DNA of 64,000 nt from Saposhnikovia divaricata (lineage: Eukaryota > Streptophyta > Magnoliopsida > Apiales > Apiaceae), in NCBI GenBank assembly GCA_036435485.1, contig CM071598.1, positions 196,891,148 to 196,955,147 on the forward strand. Direction: 5' to 3'. This document shows, one piece after another, positions 22,361 to 38,100 of the stretch. How positions within the stretch are numbered: the stretch's first letter is position 1; each line of letters starts with the position of its first letter. The notes under the pieces were generated by a model, which did not search any database, had not been told where the DNA came from, and was given only the letters and a program-made list of their open reading frames with translations. The position numbers and the translations under genes were made by a program.

Positions 22361-25300
22361 CTGTTTCAATATTCAGAATTGTTAACAAGCATTCAGAAAT
22401 AAGTAAATAACAGATTTGACAATCATATAGATTATTTGAATTTCTTCTACAAGTTTATTAGTTATTACGAAGAGAATCTAGGTGGGCTTACTTACATCCA
22501 TAAATGGCCTTGGAAAGCCAGGCAAGTTGCTTTTTGGAGTTGAAGTCAATGTTTTTTGCCGGAGAACAAGATTCTCACCGTCTAAGTTTGAGAGCTTCTC
22601 TTCCAAACTGTTACCGAAAACATTAATATGAAATCAAAAGCAAATGTCTTATAAAATCAAAAGCAATGTCTTATATGAAAAAACTCATGTAATGATGCAA
22701 TAATTCTACAGAACTGAAGGAAATAATTGATAGATAAACTGTAAGAAACTAAGAGTTAGCCGGAAAACAGATGCCACAAGTACGACAAGCACTGATCTCT
22801 TATTGAAAGATACATGTTGGACGACAAGATAGATTAAATAGCATTAGTTTTGTTTTTATGAAGTATAGACATTATTAGTTAAATAGACACATTCCAGCCA
22901 TGAATAACTGTACCTTGTTATAGGGTAAAGCAAATTCAAGTAGGAAGCAAAACATATATCAAGTAAATAAGAGCAATGGTGCGTTGTGTGGTGAAGAACG
23001 CGGAGTTATGCTACTGACTGTTTATAATTTTATATTTATTTGTAAAGATAAAACTAGTTGTGATGATTTTGGTTTAAATATTTTAGAATTAGATAATCAT
23101 TAGCTCTATTAAATACAGTAGGAAATAATTATTACGTAGTAGTCAGGATTTATCATTTATGATTTACATGTTCTCTAAGTATTAGAATATCTTTCTATAC
23201 AATTGTAATCATCATTATTCATTAGAGTTGAATTATGTGAACTGAATCTGCGGGTTTCTTGTGTTTCTTGTCGATTCTCTGCAGAGATAGGTTTTTATCC
23301 CTTGTTCAACCACTTACCACCCCTTGTCCCACATCATTTTGTCATTAGTTGTCACAAAGTTGAAGTATCTTGCAATATCCTAAGTAAATGATCATGAATA
23401 TGACGACGACGATAGAATCAGAAATAGGGCACTAGGGTTGACACTTAATATTTAATATAGAGTTTAAGTGTACAATAATGTCCTCAATTCTCGTTGCTGA
23501 CTCGGATTCGTTTATAGGTTCATAATGACAATTATAAACCTAAAAGTTTATTATTATAACTTTTACAATTATTACAACTTTAAGTGGCCATGCTTAGCAG
23601 AAAGAAAAGATGAAATAAACGTCAGTGTGACAGCAGAGTATATTAAATATCAAGTTAAGGGCTAGACCTTCGCAAATCCTTCTGCAGTTGGGAGCATGTT
23701 TGTTCAACTTCCCTCAACTTCTTAACAGTATCGTCCGTGTCTTGTTTAGCTTTGGCAAGATCTCGTTCTAGTGCCAAATTCTTTGCTTGAAAGGTGTTTA
23801 AGGAACTCTGCAATCAAAATTAAGATAATCTTACTCCTAAAATCATTAAATACCTGCAAAATATTTTTCTCTGAAAGTCCTAGTGACCGACAAACCACGA
23901 CTCATATAAACGAAAAAATAAAAACAGCAGCTATAGTAATACTCTCAATAATACTCTTAGCCCCATTGCAAATGTTGCAACTGTGAGTCACAATGACTAC
24001 GAACAAATTATGAAAACAGACATCCATATCCATTCCAGAAGCAAATGCACGTAAATTGTCCATCTCAAAATTCAGATATACATATTCTTCTAGGGCATTG
24101 CTGTAATATATGCGAAGATAGCTACCTTTAAAACTGCATTTTCATTTCTTAGATCAGCCAATGTAGTAAGTTCTCTTTCCAGAGATGATTTTTCCTTCTT
24201 TGACAACATCAGCTGATTTTTCAGCACAGCGTTCTTGTTGCATTCATTAACTGTGGCCAACTTAGCAGCATCCAACTCAAGAGTTAGAGATTCCACTGTC
24301 TTCTGAAGTTTTGTGATTTCCACTCCCTTTACTTCTTCATTTGACACCTGTGATCAAAATGATCAAGATTGTTAACATTAAAGTGGATACTCAGCAATTT
24401 TTTTCTCAAGCGGACAACTAGGCAACACAACAATACATGAGACACGCTTACTATTGCGTGAGGTGATAAAACTGCAGATTAAGATGAAAAGGCTACATCC
24501 CCAAAATTCTAAATGACTCTTTATCCGATATTTGGATGTGCTATTTATCTACATTTACCAGTTGAAAGATGAAAGATGATTTGACTGGGATACATGGGTG
24601 GAAATTTGTGTTCCTTCTTGAGGCAAGACAGAGGAATTCATTAACCTCTCAATTTGGTACCATGTTAAATGTTAAATTTATACAATTGTCAAAGATATAC
24701 TTGAAAAATATTATCCCTACAGATTCATCTTACCCCCAGGTGTGTCCTAGATGGTAACAGAACAAGTGTAAACGTATTCCACCTCAAAATATTGTTACGT
24801 AATGGGAATAATCATTTTACATATTCGCTACATGAAGATTGCTTATCGCTTAGACAAGGGATGGGATATGTCCCGAATCCAAGGACAAGACCATGGACTT
24901 TGGGAGACTAATTAAGAACAGAACAATCCAGGTATAAAAATTTTTATGGGTAGTGTTCACCAAGTCAAAACATCAAGTCTATTTTGAAAAACAGAAAAAC
25001 CTACCCGCAATCTTTTTTCCAATTGCAACCGCCATGTAAGATCATCCAACTGCCTCTCAAGCTTTGTTTTTGCAAGGCGGAGAGCACCAGTCTCATTAGC
25101 CTCCTGTTAAGAAAGAATTTTTGATACTTAACAACATGGCACCAAAGAAACAATAGCAATGTAATCAAGAAGGGGGGGGGGGAGAGAGAGAGAGAGAGTA
25201 GGTGTAATGCAAAAACACAACACCAAAACAAGTTTAAAACAACTTGTAACAACGCATGGGGATATTATAAGGACAAGTTCAAACATTCGCAACCGAAGTT

Positions 25301-28300
25301 GGTTATAAAACAAAACTATACAACTTAATATTACATAAAACAAAAGTAACAAGATTATAAAACTAAACATAAAACTCCAAGAGTTGTTGAGATGATCAAT
25401 TGAAACTATAGACTAGTGAAAATGTTAATGGTACCATCTAATATTACATTCAAAAAAATTGTTCACCTTTTTCAGTTTCCGAAGCTCTCTTCTTGCCAAC
25501 TTTCGCCTCCATAGGCACTGAATTGCTATTATGTTAGATTGTCGATGACTATAAGCAGCACGCACCTTGCGCATCCGCCAATGAGCCTGTAAATTTTAAG
25601 AAGCAAATGGGGAGATGTATAATAACTGTAGCCATCAGAAAGAAAATATTTAGTAAAAGTGACGAGAGCAAGATAGCAGTAGAAGGAAATTGGCAATTGG
25701 ATACCGAATTCACAGGTCCTGAATTGTATTTTGATACACAGATCAATGTCGCAACAAGAAAACAGTATATGCAATGAATGTAGATGTGTAACCAACGGTA
25801 AGCAGCTGATTATCCAAATCGATATACCTCATACCATTTAAAATACTAGCAGCTCCAGATCAGCTTAGAAATGCATATGATATTTAGAGCTAGACTTTAG
25901 TGCGGCTTACAATTTTAAATTTTAGTTGAGAAACTAGAAAACTGACAATCTTTGAACCATAAGATATGATATCAAATGAACGCTAACAAATGTAGGTAGG
26001 CCAAGAGCATGCATGGAGAGGAGGCAAAGCTATTTTCTTGGTAATCGCATTAGTACAAATAATCACTAAAATATAATCTTCCATAGAAAGGGCGTATATG
26101 TTGATATCTATTTTTGGCATCTGTGCATCAATTAGCCGGATATGTTAAACTAGATAAGAAGCACATTAGGATAATATGCCATGTACACGATCGCAAATGC
26201 AAAAAAAAAAAAAAGGGCACCCACATCATTCAAAATGTATAACAGAATTTAATGGTAACTTCTGTTAGTTATATAACAATCTATTAGTCTTTTGTTGATT
26301 AACACCATTTAATTATATATAATGCTGTTTTTAATATACCACTCAAGCAGCTTCTACTAATTAGGTAACCTATATTTAGGGTGGAAAAAGTCACCAAACT
26401 GTCTCTATGTGCCTTTACATGACTGTATCTGCTAATTAGTGAAGTGTTGTTATATCTGAGAAAAGAAAAATCTACATATAACAGAAATGAGATTATTCAC
26501 CTGAATAATGGTAGCAGCCTTATGCCTTTTCCAACACAAAAATCTCTGACGAGTCAAGAAACCATGTATGCAAGCTTGCATAAGAATGGCCGAGGAACGG
26601 AGCTGCATATAGGCATGCCTGAGAAGCCATCTCCTGACATATTTCTGAATTGAAATGGCAGCTGCTGCCTCTCTTATTGCAGTATATGTTTTACGAGCAA
26701 GATGACCTGCAGAGTGACATTATTTAAATGCAAATAGCTTCTAAACTGCACGACATCTCTAAGCAACGCAAGGCCTAGAGTGTAGCACAGGCCATAGAGA
26801 AAGAAAAATATGCAGCCTGTACCAAAGAAAATAGCCCTTACAGCTTTGAACGCAACTGACATAGCAAGAAGAACATAGAAGAGTAGAAATGCATTACATC
26901 TGACTTGAGAAGAAAGTAAAATGGACCCAATGAATTGCTCAACAGCCTCGAACATCAAACAAGAAATATGTAAAATGTATGACTGTCGCTTGTTCAGGCT
27001 GATAAATCATAAACTTGTGAATAGTGATTTGCATTCAATATGTTCTCTCAGGTGGATTAATAGATAATAGTCCATACCAGAAAGTAGTAAAGCAGCAATA
27101 ATCGATTTAGTAAAATTTCCTTTCGAATTTTCCAAGCATTAGACTACAAATTTTAGCATGACACCACCTTGAAACTCAAAATAAAGGTTACAGCCGTCGA
27201 GCTTATATTTTCAGGGTCTGATGGATTTGCTTCAATAATGATATAAGATTCTCGACTATTGTCATATCAACATGTTCTTGTTCAAACAAGGTGTCAAGTG
27301 CATAAAAACTCCACCAAAAGATAATTATTTTTTCGTTTTCCTTTTAACAAACAAGGAACTATGTTAGCATACACAACAGAGGGACATATATACACAAAAA
27401 TGAATAGGACATGCAAGCAAAATTTCACAATGCTGAAAGAACAAACCGTGCTGCTACAAGAACATATAGATTGCTGCCTATAATTTGCAACCTTTGACAA
27501 TCATCATGTGCAATGAAAACCACTAGCATTGTATCTGATACAACAATTTCACCAAAATAAGAGTATACTTTCCATGCATCTTTCGTATGCTTTATATTTG
27601 CTAATTAATTTATACGCTTAATATTTTTTTTATTTAATGACTAATTAAGAATTCAAATTCACGACATTGTCGACATGAATGACAGTATATGCAATAATAA
27701 TAACCAATGTAGACAGCAGTCAAACAAGATGATTAACACTTAACATTAAGAAAAGGAAAAATTAGAAACCTCTGCAATATGCTTGTAGAGAAACTGCAGA
27801 AGTCCGATTCGCAATGAATTCCCTTCGTGCAATAAATGTCTTTAATCGGCCTTGAATACGCTTTGCAGCAACATCCAAGACCTCCGCGCGTTGTGAGTCT
27901 AAAATACCAATCTGGCCAGCCCTGAGAAAGACTTTGGTCTTCCCTAGCTGAAAATGGAAAAGAAGTAAACCAAGTTTCTAATATTAAAATATAATTTCAC
28001 CGGAGTATGTTCAGGGAAGGAATCCTCTAAATATACAAGAGGTTATATTAACTAAGCTAAAATTTTTAACTCAGCAGATAACAAGCAGTGTGTATACCTG
28101 GAAATTCTCAAGCTTCAACTTCCTTAGTATTTTCTCAGTCATGGATTTTTCATCATAGCTACAACAGTTTTTAAAAAGAAAACTTGAGAATTTACAAACT
28201 GCCTATAAAGAACCATTATAGATGAACAGACTGTACCCACAACCATATTAAAACTCCAAACGAGCATATCAGCATACTGCGTAGTGTTCACATAAACGTC

Positions 28301-30397
28301 ATTTAGTAAACAAATGAAGCAGCTATGCCATTACTGCATAAAAACACTACTTAGCTTCTTACTCCAACATTAATACTTTGACATTATCATCTACAGGCAA
28401 TTAATACTTTGACGTTGTCATCTACAGCCTTCAAATATGACTAGTGCTGTTGTTGTACACTATTTATTTAAGTTAAACAAATGAAGCAGCTATGCCATTA
28501 CTGCATAAAAACACTACTTAGCTTCTTACTCCAACATTAATACTTTGACATTATCATCTACAGGCAATTAATACTTCGACGTTGTCATCTACAGCCTTCA
28601 AATATGACTAGTGCTGTTGTTGTACACTATTTATTTAAGTTAAAACTGAGAATGACTCACAGGTCCAACCTACTCTATTTCCATTAAACTGAATCTCAAG
28701 ATTCAGGAAAGCTGATCCCGACGGAAACCCCAACTATTTCAGGAAAATGTTATCCCAACCACATATCCTGCATCAATTGATTGTTTGATATCATGAGGGA
28801 AAAGTGGTCACCTATATATATGTAAGTAGTTCCTAAAATCATATAGGCCAAGTTCTTTCACAAAACAGCCTAGAAATTTCAAATCTGCAAACTGCTGCTA
28901 AAAGCAAACAGCACAATTTTCCTGAAAGTATGGACAAAAATTTCAAGTGGAACACATCGAGTCTAGAAGAACTACTTAATAAATTGATAGTATACTAAGT
29001 ATAGTCAACATGACTGACTCACCAGATGAGATATTACATAATGAAAGCAAAAAGTGTGAACGATCATTTCAAACAAAACAAAAACTTTATTAAGCATAAA
29101 ATAGCTACCAAATTGGCAAGTTTACAGAACTTTCGTAAATTTTCAACATATACACATTAGCAGGGCCGGATGAGCAGTAACGCGAACATCAGATGTAGCA
29201 TACCCTGAAATCTGAAAAGCGTGTTTTTTAAGTGTAGCAACCCAGCCCATCCACGTTAAAACCCAAGAAATAAGGATTATCTTATATCTATTAACACATT
29301 TTCTTTTAATTTAATTCTTTTTTCTGTTGGCATTCTACCTAAATCATATTAGAAATTAAAAATTCAATTTACTTTGATTAAATATCCATATCATAGTGCT
29401 ACTGAAATAATGGCCTAAAGGTCTAATACTGTCATCGGCTCAAATTTGATGCTGTCTGCAGAAAGAAAGTTCCTCATATATATTTAGTCCTCTCGTCCTT
29501 TTAATTTAATTTTTTGCATAGCATGTAATTTGGCTCAGCCTAAAATCTTGGTCTGGCTCCGCCATTGTACATTAGTACTTGAATACCCTCACTCAGAAGG
29601 AAACACTATTTCACACTGTATATTTAGGCAAGAGAAGGACCCCCCCCCCCGGTGTGTCATGGTAAACTTTTCATTGTAAATAGCATCTGCAAGAATTATT
29701 CATTCTTTGTAAACATTTCAAAACTTGCATTAAAAAGGATTCATCAACTTTATTGGGGGAAAGACCAAATCATTTGGGTATTAGCTGAGTATAGGACAAG
29801 AATTTAGTACCACGAGCAAAAAAATAAGAAACTAACCTTCCCTCCATTATTTCAATAGCAAGTAGCCCAAAACGATCTACAAATTCATGATAAGTCTTCC
29901 GAGTGGGATAACCTGCTAAACTTATCCGAACAGCCTCTAAAACTCCCTGTTCAATGTCATAATTCACCATAGTACCATTAATACTTACTCTCAATGAGCA
30001 ACACATGACATTTACTTATCATCAATAGAGCAAGCTAAGTGCAAAGGAAATCAGTTATACAACTTGAAGTGAAAATAATAGAAATGAAAAAAGACGAAGA
30101 CTTCACATGCCGCAGTATGAGAGTAGCAAGAGGATATTAGACTTGATGCTAACTTGCTAAGGGTATACGACATTCTCATATCAACACCCTCGGGATAAAC
30201 ACAAACAGAGAAATATTGGTGAAAATTACGAGAGTAGAAGTTGAGTAATGGACGTCAGGAAGCTCAGAGCTACCATATAATTAACATTTACCATGCAGGT
30301 TGCTGATACTATATGATTATGCTTATTGTCATTAACAAAGCACGGGTATTACAAACTGGAGCTCAGAATATAATAAATTAGCCTTATAAATACATAA

Positions 30398-30456
<59 letters not shown>

Positions 30457-33400
30457 GACCTTGTATTCAACACAAGCATGTTTTTGTTTAGTGTACATTT
30501 GACTCTCACGTAAACATATAGAGATCGGTGATACTTAAAAAGTATCTTTAGATATTACAGCTCCGTTTATTCCACACAAAAAAAAAAAATCCCAGAATGT
30601 TGTTTAGCTTGGCCCTTGGGAGGAAATCCTGAATTTATTATAAACTTTCTAGCGTTAGCTTAGCTTAGGGAAAGTATTTTCTTAATTCTTTTGTGTCTGT
30701 CTACATTTAGGAAACCAAAATACGTTCATGTTTTTGAAAAAAAAAAGATAAAAACATGGAAGGAAAATAAGTTATTTTCTGGTAAAATGTTACAAAGAAA
30801 AAAAACAAAAAAAATCATAAAAAATCATAATATTTTTCAGCAAACAAATATGGCCTAGGGCACTATAAATTGGGTAAAGGCCCTTGGTAACGTATTTTTT
30901 AATAAACAATGCCCAAAATGACAATATGCGGGAAAGCTGCCCATAATAACCGAACGGACACGCATCTCACAAATGCGAGGTTGGAACATGCATAACACGT
31001 ATGCACGGATTTATTTTCATATGCAGTACGCGCAATCAAAAGATGCGCACCCGGGTAACCTCATACAGAAGATGCGTGGAGCTCCGGGGTACACGCATAC
31101 TTTGTATGGGTGGGCCATGTTGAAACTGGAGTCACTGCTGTCTACCTTTCATTCCTCTTTCTACTTTAAGAAACACATCACACAATTAGATATATATACA
31201 TCTACACTACACACATCATAAAAACCACATCCTCCTCGCTATCAGATTATGACCACAACAAACGTACTACACAGATTAGTAACTTGACATGTTCTAAGTA
31301 GCAATTAATTCTATTCTGCGTTTTGTATCAGATGGATACGAAAAACAACAGAGTTTCGAAACTGCTTCACACCAGACCAACACCCATTTAGCATTTAGTT
31401 CGCAATATATGTATTCATCCATGCAAAAACAAGTACATACTTACCAAAAAAACGACAAGTACAAACTTATACAACATTAAGACGACTGTCCACGTGTTTT
31501 AAAAAGATAACTGAAGTACTAACAACTAAGGAAGAATAAAAGACAACAAAATCAAATGATCAGATAATTAAATTTTAATGGAGCATTATCAGCAAAAAAA
31601 AGAAAAATTCACTTGAAAAGGTGAAAATGGATACTAACCCCACAGCGTAACTGATGTAAAATACTTTGACTTTCAAATTTTTGAGGCCTGTTCAAAGAGT
31701 TTGGCTTCACGCATCGAACATAGTGAGGCTCTGTTGCACTGAGGGTCTCCATCAGAGCTTGAAGTTGTTGCTACAATTAATAAGATAAGATTTAGTTGCA
31801 TCTGACATAGGTTTTTGAAGCATAATATGAATGTTCCCTAAAATGAACCAAAAACCTTCACAAGAAAGAGTGTCTATGCTGGGATTTAATCCCATGTAAA
31901 TGCCGCCTAATGAAAGTACTCATGTACACATAATAGTCTATTGCATGTTTTACGTACAGTAAAACCTCGACAAATTAATACTCGATAAATTAATAACCCA
32001 CTATAAATTAATATTTTCAAAATAATTTTTTGGTCCCAACATAATAACGATAGTGTAAATTTAACCTCGATTAATTAATAATCTCGTTAAATTAATAAAA
32101 TTTGTCGGTCCCAATACTATTAATTTATAGAGGTTTTACTGTATTTTTTCGCATAACCACTCCATGTAGTTGAAGTAGACAAAACAAAGAGAAGGTTATG
32201 CAACTGCATATACCTTGAATCGAGACGACACTGAAGAGAACTTGTATGAAGATCTTGAGGTTTCCTCAGCTACAGAAGGAAAAAGACCAGAAACAAAGGA
32301 GCATTTGGAGGAAGATAAAAGATTGCGGTGTTCAACCACAATATAGTCACGATTTTTGTCCAGAAATGTATCCGTCTGATATGTGACCTTCAGAATCATA
32401 AATAATTTGGTATGATGATTGATGTTCTTCAAATAAATCAAATCCTTATGTGCATTATGCAAGTAGATATCATGGTACCTTGCCCGCATAATGGGAGAGA
32501 GTGAAATCTGTTTCACAAAATTTTGCCTTGTCCAATCTAGGGTGGCTACCACAATTGCGGAAGAGCTTGTTTGAAAATGTTTCATGAGTTGATTTAGGAA
32601 ACATGCTGCATAGTCAGGAAATCAGGATAAGAAAAGACTGTAATCAACCAATTCAGAAAAGTAACACGCACCACTTCATATAAGAGAACTAATTTTGTAC
32701 CAAGCTTCATCCAGAAGAGCAATTATCCCTATAGGCTTCTGCAAATCACGTTGAAAGCACAATTTAGATTGTAAATAACATAAGACATAAAATCACTAAA
32801 GAATTGGAAAAATGCGGCTTCGCAGTGAGCAATATGAGAAGCACAGAAATATAAAAAGCAAAGTGTGTCGAAGAGTTTCAATATTATTTGTTGACTGGAG
32901 CAAGACTCAACCTTTAAAAATATGATATACCAACTCCAATACAAAATTATATGATCACATCTATCATATCAATTATAAGTAAGAAAACAAGAATGATGTT
33001 TCCTGCAGACGGGTAGGCTCTACTAATCCTAAATACACCAATAAACAGATACAAATTTATTTCACAAAAGCTACAATAATCACATAAAACAGTACAAACA
33101 TGGTATTACAGAAATATAAATACATATAAAACAGCAGTCTGAATTTAATCAAACTTAAGGGGGAACCTTCTCTATCAGATCCAGGACATCTTGGTTATCA
33201 ATAAATTCAATATAGCTCCAATTGATTTCTTCCTTGCGATATTCTTCCTGCTCCATCTTGAATACATGCTGAAAGATCCAAGAAATACACAGCATAAACA
33301 AGTCAAACCTTGTTTCACTTTCTGCAAAGAGCATGATATGATTCGAATGATGGTGTATTAAAAACAATGAACAGTTGGTATGGACCTCATTGAAATGCTG

Positions 33401-34311
33401 CTGAAGCTTCTCATTTGCAAAATTTATGCAGAACTGCTCAAAACTGTAGAATAAACACTTTCATAGATTAATAGCAAAAGGGATAGGTACCAAATGAAAA
33501 AAAATAAAAAAATTGTTCGCAAATATTTAGAACTCCATCGATCTTACAACTGGCAAACACACAAGGACAGTAGACATATTAGTTATATGTTTTAGATTAT
33601 GTTATGCATTTAAGTTCTTGGGTAGATAGGAAAACCTTCGGACTTTAAATTGTTTTTCATATATGAGAGTGTGGGTCTTCGTGGGTGGGGGCTACAGGAA
33701 GGAATAGAATTATGCTATAACTTGATATGGTGGCAACGATAATCATATTAACTTTCTATTTTTGCATAAAACATTTTCCTCCGATATGGTTGTCCCAATA
33801 AAAGGGCTTTCATAAAAATGGATGAATATGTTAGAAAGTCTGACTGACAAACATATATTTGGTAAATCACTTGTGCATGTTTGTTCATATCTCACAATGT
33901 ATAAAAGTTCATGATTACATAGCTTAAAGTTAGTTTGTACTTGAGGGATGGCTTTGGTGCATTTGGGAGTAATATATGAAGTCTCATCAAAGCAGATGGC
34001 TTCATATGTGGAGCGTACATTATTGTTGTGGTCATATCCAATATAGGTTGCATTGTCGCAATGCAGAGTATAGAAATTCATAAGTACTAGTAGCATTGTG
34101 AAACATAAAAATTTATGTCAACAAGCTGGGATCAAATTTAATGTAAGTTGCATTATCCAAGATGTCCCACAACTAGTATCTTAGCTTCTATGTGGTGCCT
34201 TTGGAGCATTTAGAAACGAAGACAGGTACAAACACAACTTCATCTATTGAAATCAAAAAAAAATTGTTGTGGTCAAATCAAATATAAGCTACATTGCGCC
34301 TAGCAAAAATA

Positions 34312-34348
<37 letters not shown>

Positions 34349-35111
34349 CATACATATATATATATATATATACACGCTCTATGGAGAACAACACTAAACT
34401 GAGAACTTGAGAACTCTAATAAGTTCAGTAGCGGAACGTTAGAATTCATGTGTTTGACTTCAAAATTCAGATGCATAACTTTTAAGTTCAGCAGCAAAAT
34501 ATTTGTTGAAAAAAGTAAGTTCAGTCGTAGAACTTTGTAGAAAAAAGCAAGTTCGGTTGTAGAACTTTTAATGTTATGTGCATAACTTTGAAGTTCAGTA
34601 GCAGGGCACTATATTTTTAGTATGAAACAAAATATAGATTCTGCACTAAAACTCAATGGTAAGTAAGTTCAGTTGTAAAACTTTGTAGAAGAAGCAAGTT
34701 CATTGGTAGAAATTATAATTTCATGTGCATAACTTTAAATTCAGGCTTTTAAGTTTAGCAGCAGAATATTTCTTAAAAAAATAAGTTCATTTGTAGAACT
34801 TTGTAGAAAAAGCAAGTTCACTTGTAGAACTTTTAATTTCATTTGCATAATTTTGAAATTCAGTAGCAGAACACTATATTTTTAATACGAAACAAAATAG
34901 ATTTGCAGTAGAACTCAATGGTTAGTAAGTTCAGTTGTAGAACTTTGTAGAAGAAGCAAGTTCAATTGTAGAAATTTTAATTTCATGTGCATAACTTTGA
35001 AATTAAATAGCAGGACACTATATTTTTATTACGAAACAAAATAGGTTCTGCAGTAGGATCCAATGGTTCTCCAGTTCTCATTTAGATAATGGTTCTCATT
35101 TAAATCAACCC

Positions 35112-35158
<47 letters not shown>

Positions 35159-38100
35159 CGCACACTACATTGCACAATTATTTGCAAATGAACATAATTA
35201 ATTACATGTTTTTGGCCTCACTGCACATGTTCATAACCTACATTAGAATTTCTATATTTCACTGGTATTGTTCATTACTGACTTGACTGTCAAACTGAAT
35301 TTTTCACATCTAAAATCTCAAGTTAAAAATACAAGTTACCTTTTCTTCATTTTAACACAAAAAGTGTCCACCATCCAAGACATATCAAGTTTATGTTACA
35401 TGTCAATGAAACTATTTACTGATTAACAACCAATGAAGAGAAAATAAACACTTCTAAAGTGAAAAGACCTGTTATGCTTAAAGCATTCAAATCCATATAT
35501 ATCCAAGACCCCTATTTGCATCCGAGAATTAAGATCTTGCCCAACTGATCTATTGATCTTCTCAACCAGCCTGCAGCACAGACATTATCAGAAGACAAAT
35601 TTACTATCATAAAAGACATTCATCCCAATATATATATATATATACACACACACATGTGCGTGTATATAATATCAGACATTTGGGCAGTAGCCATCATACC
35701 AATCAAAGAGCCTAGCATAAACAGTCTTTGCCAAAGCATCACGGCTTGCAACAGCAGCGTTACAGTCAAGAGCCTTAACAATATTTCCTTCACGGGTCTG
35801 AATTGAACGGGTGGAGAGTGTCGCAATCAAAAGATTCAAGTCACACCTGAAAAAATATGCAAATTTATAACATTTAGGACTTTCACAAAATTAACTTCAA
35901 TGATTCAATAAAGAACGGTTTCTGTGATGCATACAAAGTCAAGCTCTCAAATTTAAAAAAAAAAAAGTATGTCAGTCGGTATGTGCACAGAACTATGTGC
36001 ATATAAAAATTAGTAAATTACAATGAGCCAAATTTGAGGTTCTTGATAAATTTAACTAAACTAAAAACATCCAAAGAAGCATAACATGCATCCAGGAAAA
36101 ATACACAACTATATGACATAAGCTTACTTGCTTGCAGATTATGACTAGCAATGTAAAATGGTTAATACTTGCAGAAACAAAATTAGATTTTTTAACAACT
36201 GATGTAAACAGACACCCTTGGTTTTCCATGGCTTCAGTAATTTTTTTTGTGCCATCTATGACTCTGCATATTACCAAAAAGAATTAGAAACAAAAGTTCT
36301 TATTCCGAGCAGAGGGTGTTTGGCAAAAACTTATTTCTTCCAAACATATAAATCCTGTTTAGTTCGAAAAGTTTCACAACTTTATTCAAATTTACCTAAT
36401 AAGTGCATGAGTTTGATCATAAAACAATTATGACCATCTATTTCATTTTAATTACTTAACTTGCTAATATTGTAATCTTCCTGTTACCTTATAAGCGTTC
36501 CTGGAGTAGACTTTATTTTAATACCTTACAGTTACAGAGATTCTTTTATAATACTTTTTCTTAATAAGAAGATTACAAGACAATCTGGACACAAGATCAT
36601 TTTGAAAAGAGACAGAAACATATAAATTTTGGCATAACAAAAATAATAAGAAAAGGCATGAAACATGTATTCTAAAAAATATATAAATATATATTTTTCT
36701 TGCCTCGACATTATGAATTTAATATAAATCCCTGAGAATGTAAGTTTGGGGGATTAACTTTTTGGATAACCGAGAACCATTGGAGTGAAGGGACGAATAA
36801 GGGTACTAGAAAAAAAAAAGAGGTCTAATCTATACTCTATACCCCACCATATCCACTTTGATTACAAATTTATGAAGAAATATTGGTTAGGATTCATTGG
36901 AATGCATGCATCATAAACAGAGACTTCTCGTTTACCGTGGCATGTACTAATTGCTTTTAGTGCCTTCTTACATTTGTCATTCATTTTGTATTTTTAACAA
37001 TTTCACATTTCATTAGTTATTGATCACTATATGTAATAACTCCAGCAACTTCACAGCTTTGTTTCTATTTCAATTTGTTTTTGCTTATGCTGGTCTTGGT
37101 CATTTAGACCATTTGGTAAAATGGTAACATTTGCAAATTACAACAAAATTAAATTATATTTATTCTGTAGTGTGTGATACAACAACTCAGTGCTTACTTT
37201 AGTAGGTTCATTAGTTATTTATATTGCAACTGAAAGATATAAATTACTATTACCACTGAAACATGACTTTTGGGAACCACAATACACAAGGCTCTTATTT
37301 GGGACTAAAATTAGCATCATTTTTATAATTAGATGTACTCCACCTGATCTAGGATTCCTGAAGTTGTGACAAGCACATAGCACCAAGTCATACACATTAG
37401 TTTACTATTTATTTGACTAAGGAAGAAATCCGCTGGAATTATTAGGCAGCAGAGGCTCATATGCATTAAGAAAATCCTCCATATAAAGTCACAGAAACAG
37501 AAAGAATCCTAATACAGTAGAACACCATGCTAAACGTTTTGATATCAAATTGTACGGGAAAAAACATACGAGAAGTTTTACTTTGTATAGATCATCCTAA
37601 CAAGGAAAATTAATATTGTAACAGAGTCACCTACATGAAAAGATTAGCAGCCATCTGCAAGTGGAAATTGGAATTCTGATCCTTAACAACTGATGAGTCA
37701 TGCTCTTTGCCTGGAGCAAACTCAACGTTTCCAAGATGCAGTATCGCAGCTAGAGTCCGAAATATCGCTTCCTAAGAAAGGAAAATCAAAGTGAAGTCCA
37801 GGTACAATAGCCAAAAAAGTCTAGTTCATGCATGCCTAATGCTTTACAAATGCTTAAAACCTGTTCTTCGTGGTTTATACCAACAATATCCATAGCCCTT
37901 CTCGTCCGCATATATTCCTCGGCACTACTTATTCCATCAAGCTCATAAACCCTACTCTGATTTAAGTAGTGGAAGTTGCTTGGATGGGCTAGCTTGTATG
38001 AATCTGCAACCTATAGCAGGAGACAGGCTCAAAAAATAGGCCAAGTTGATTTGGAACAGTCCACAGCACTATAGAAAAATAGAAATAAATATCGAGAATA

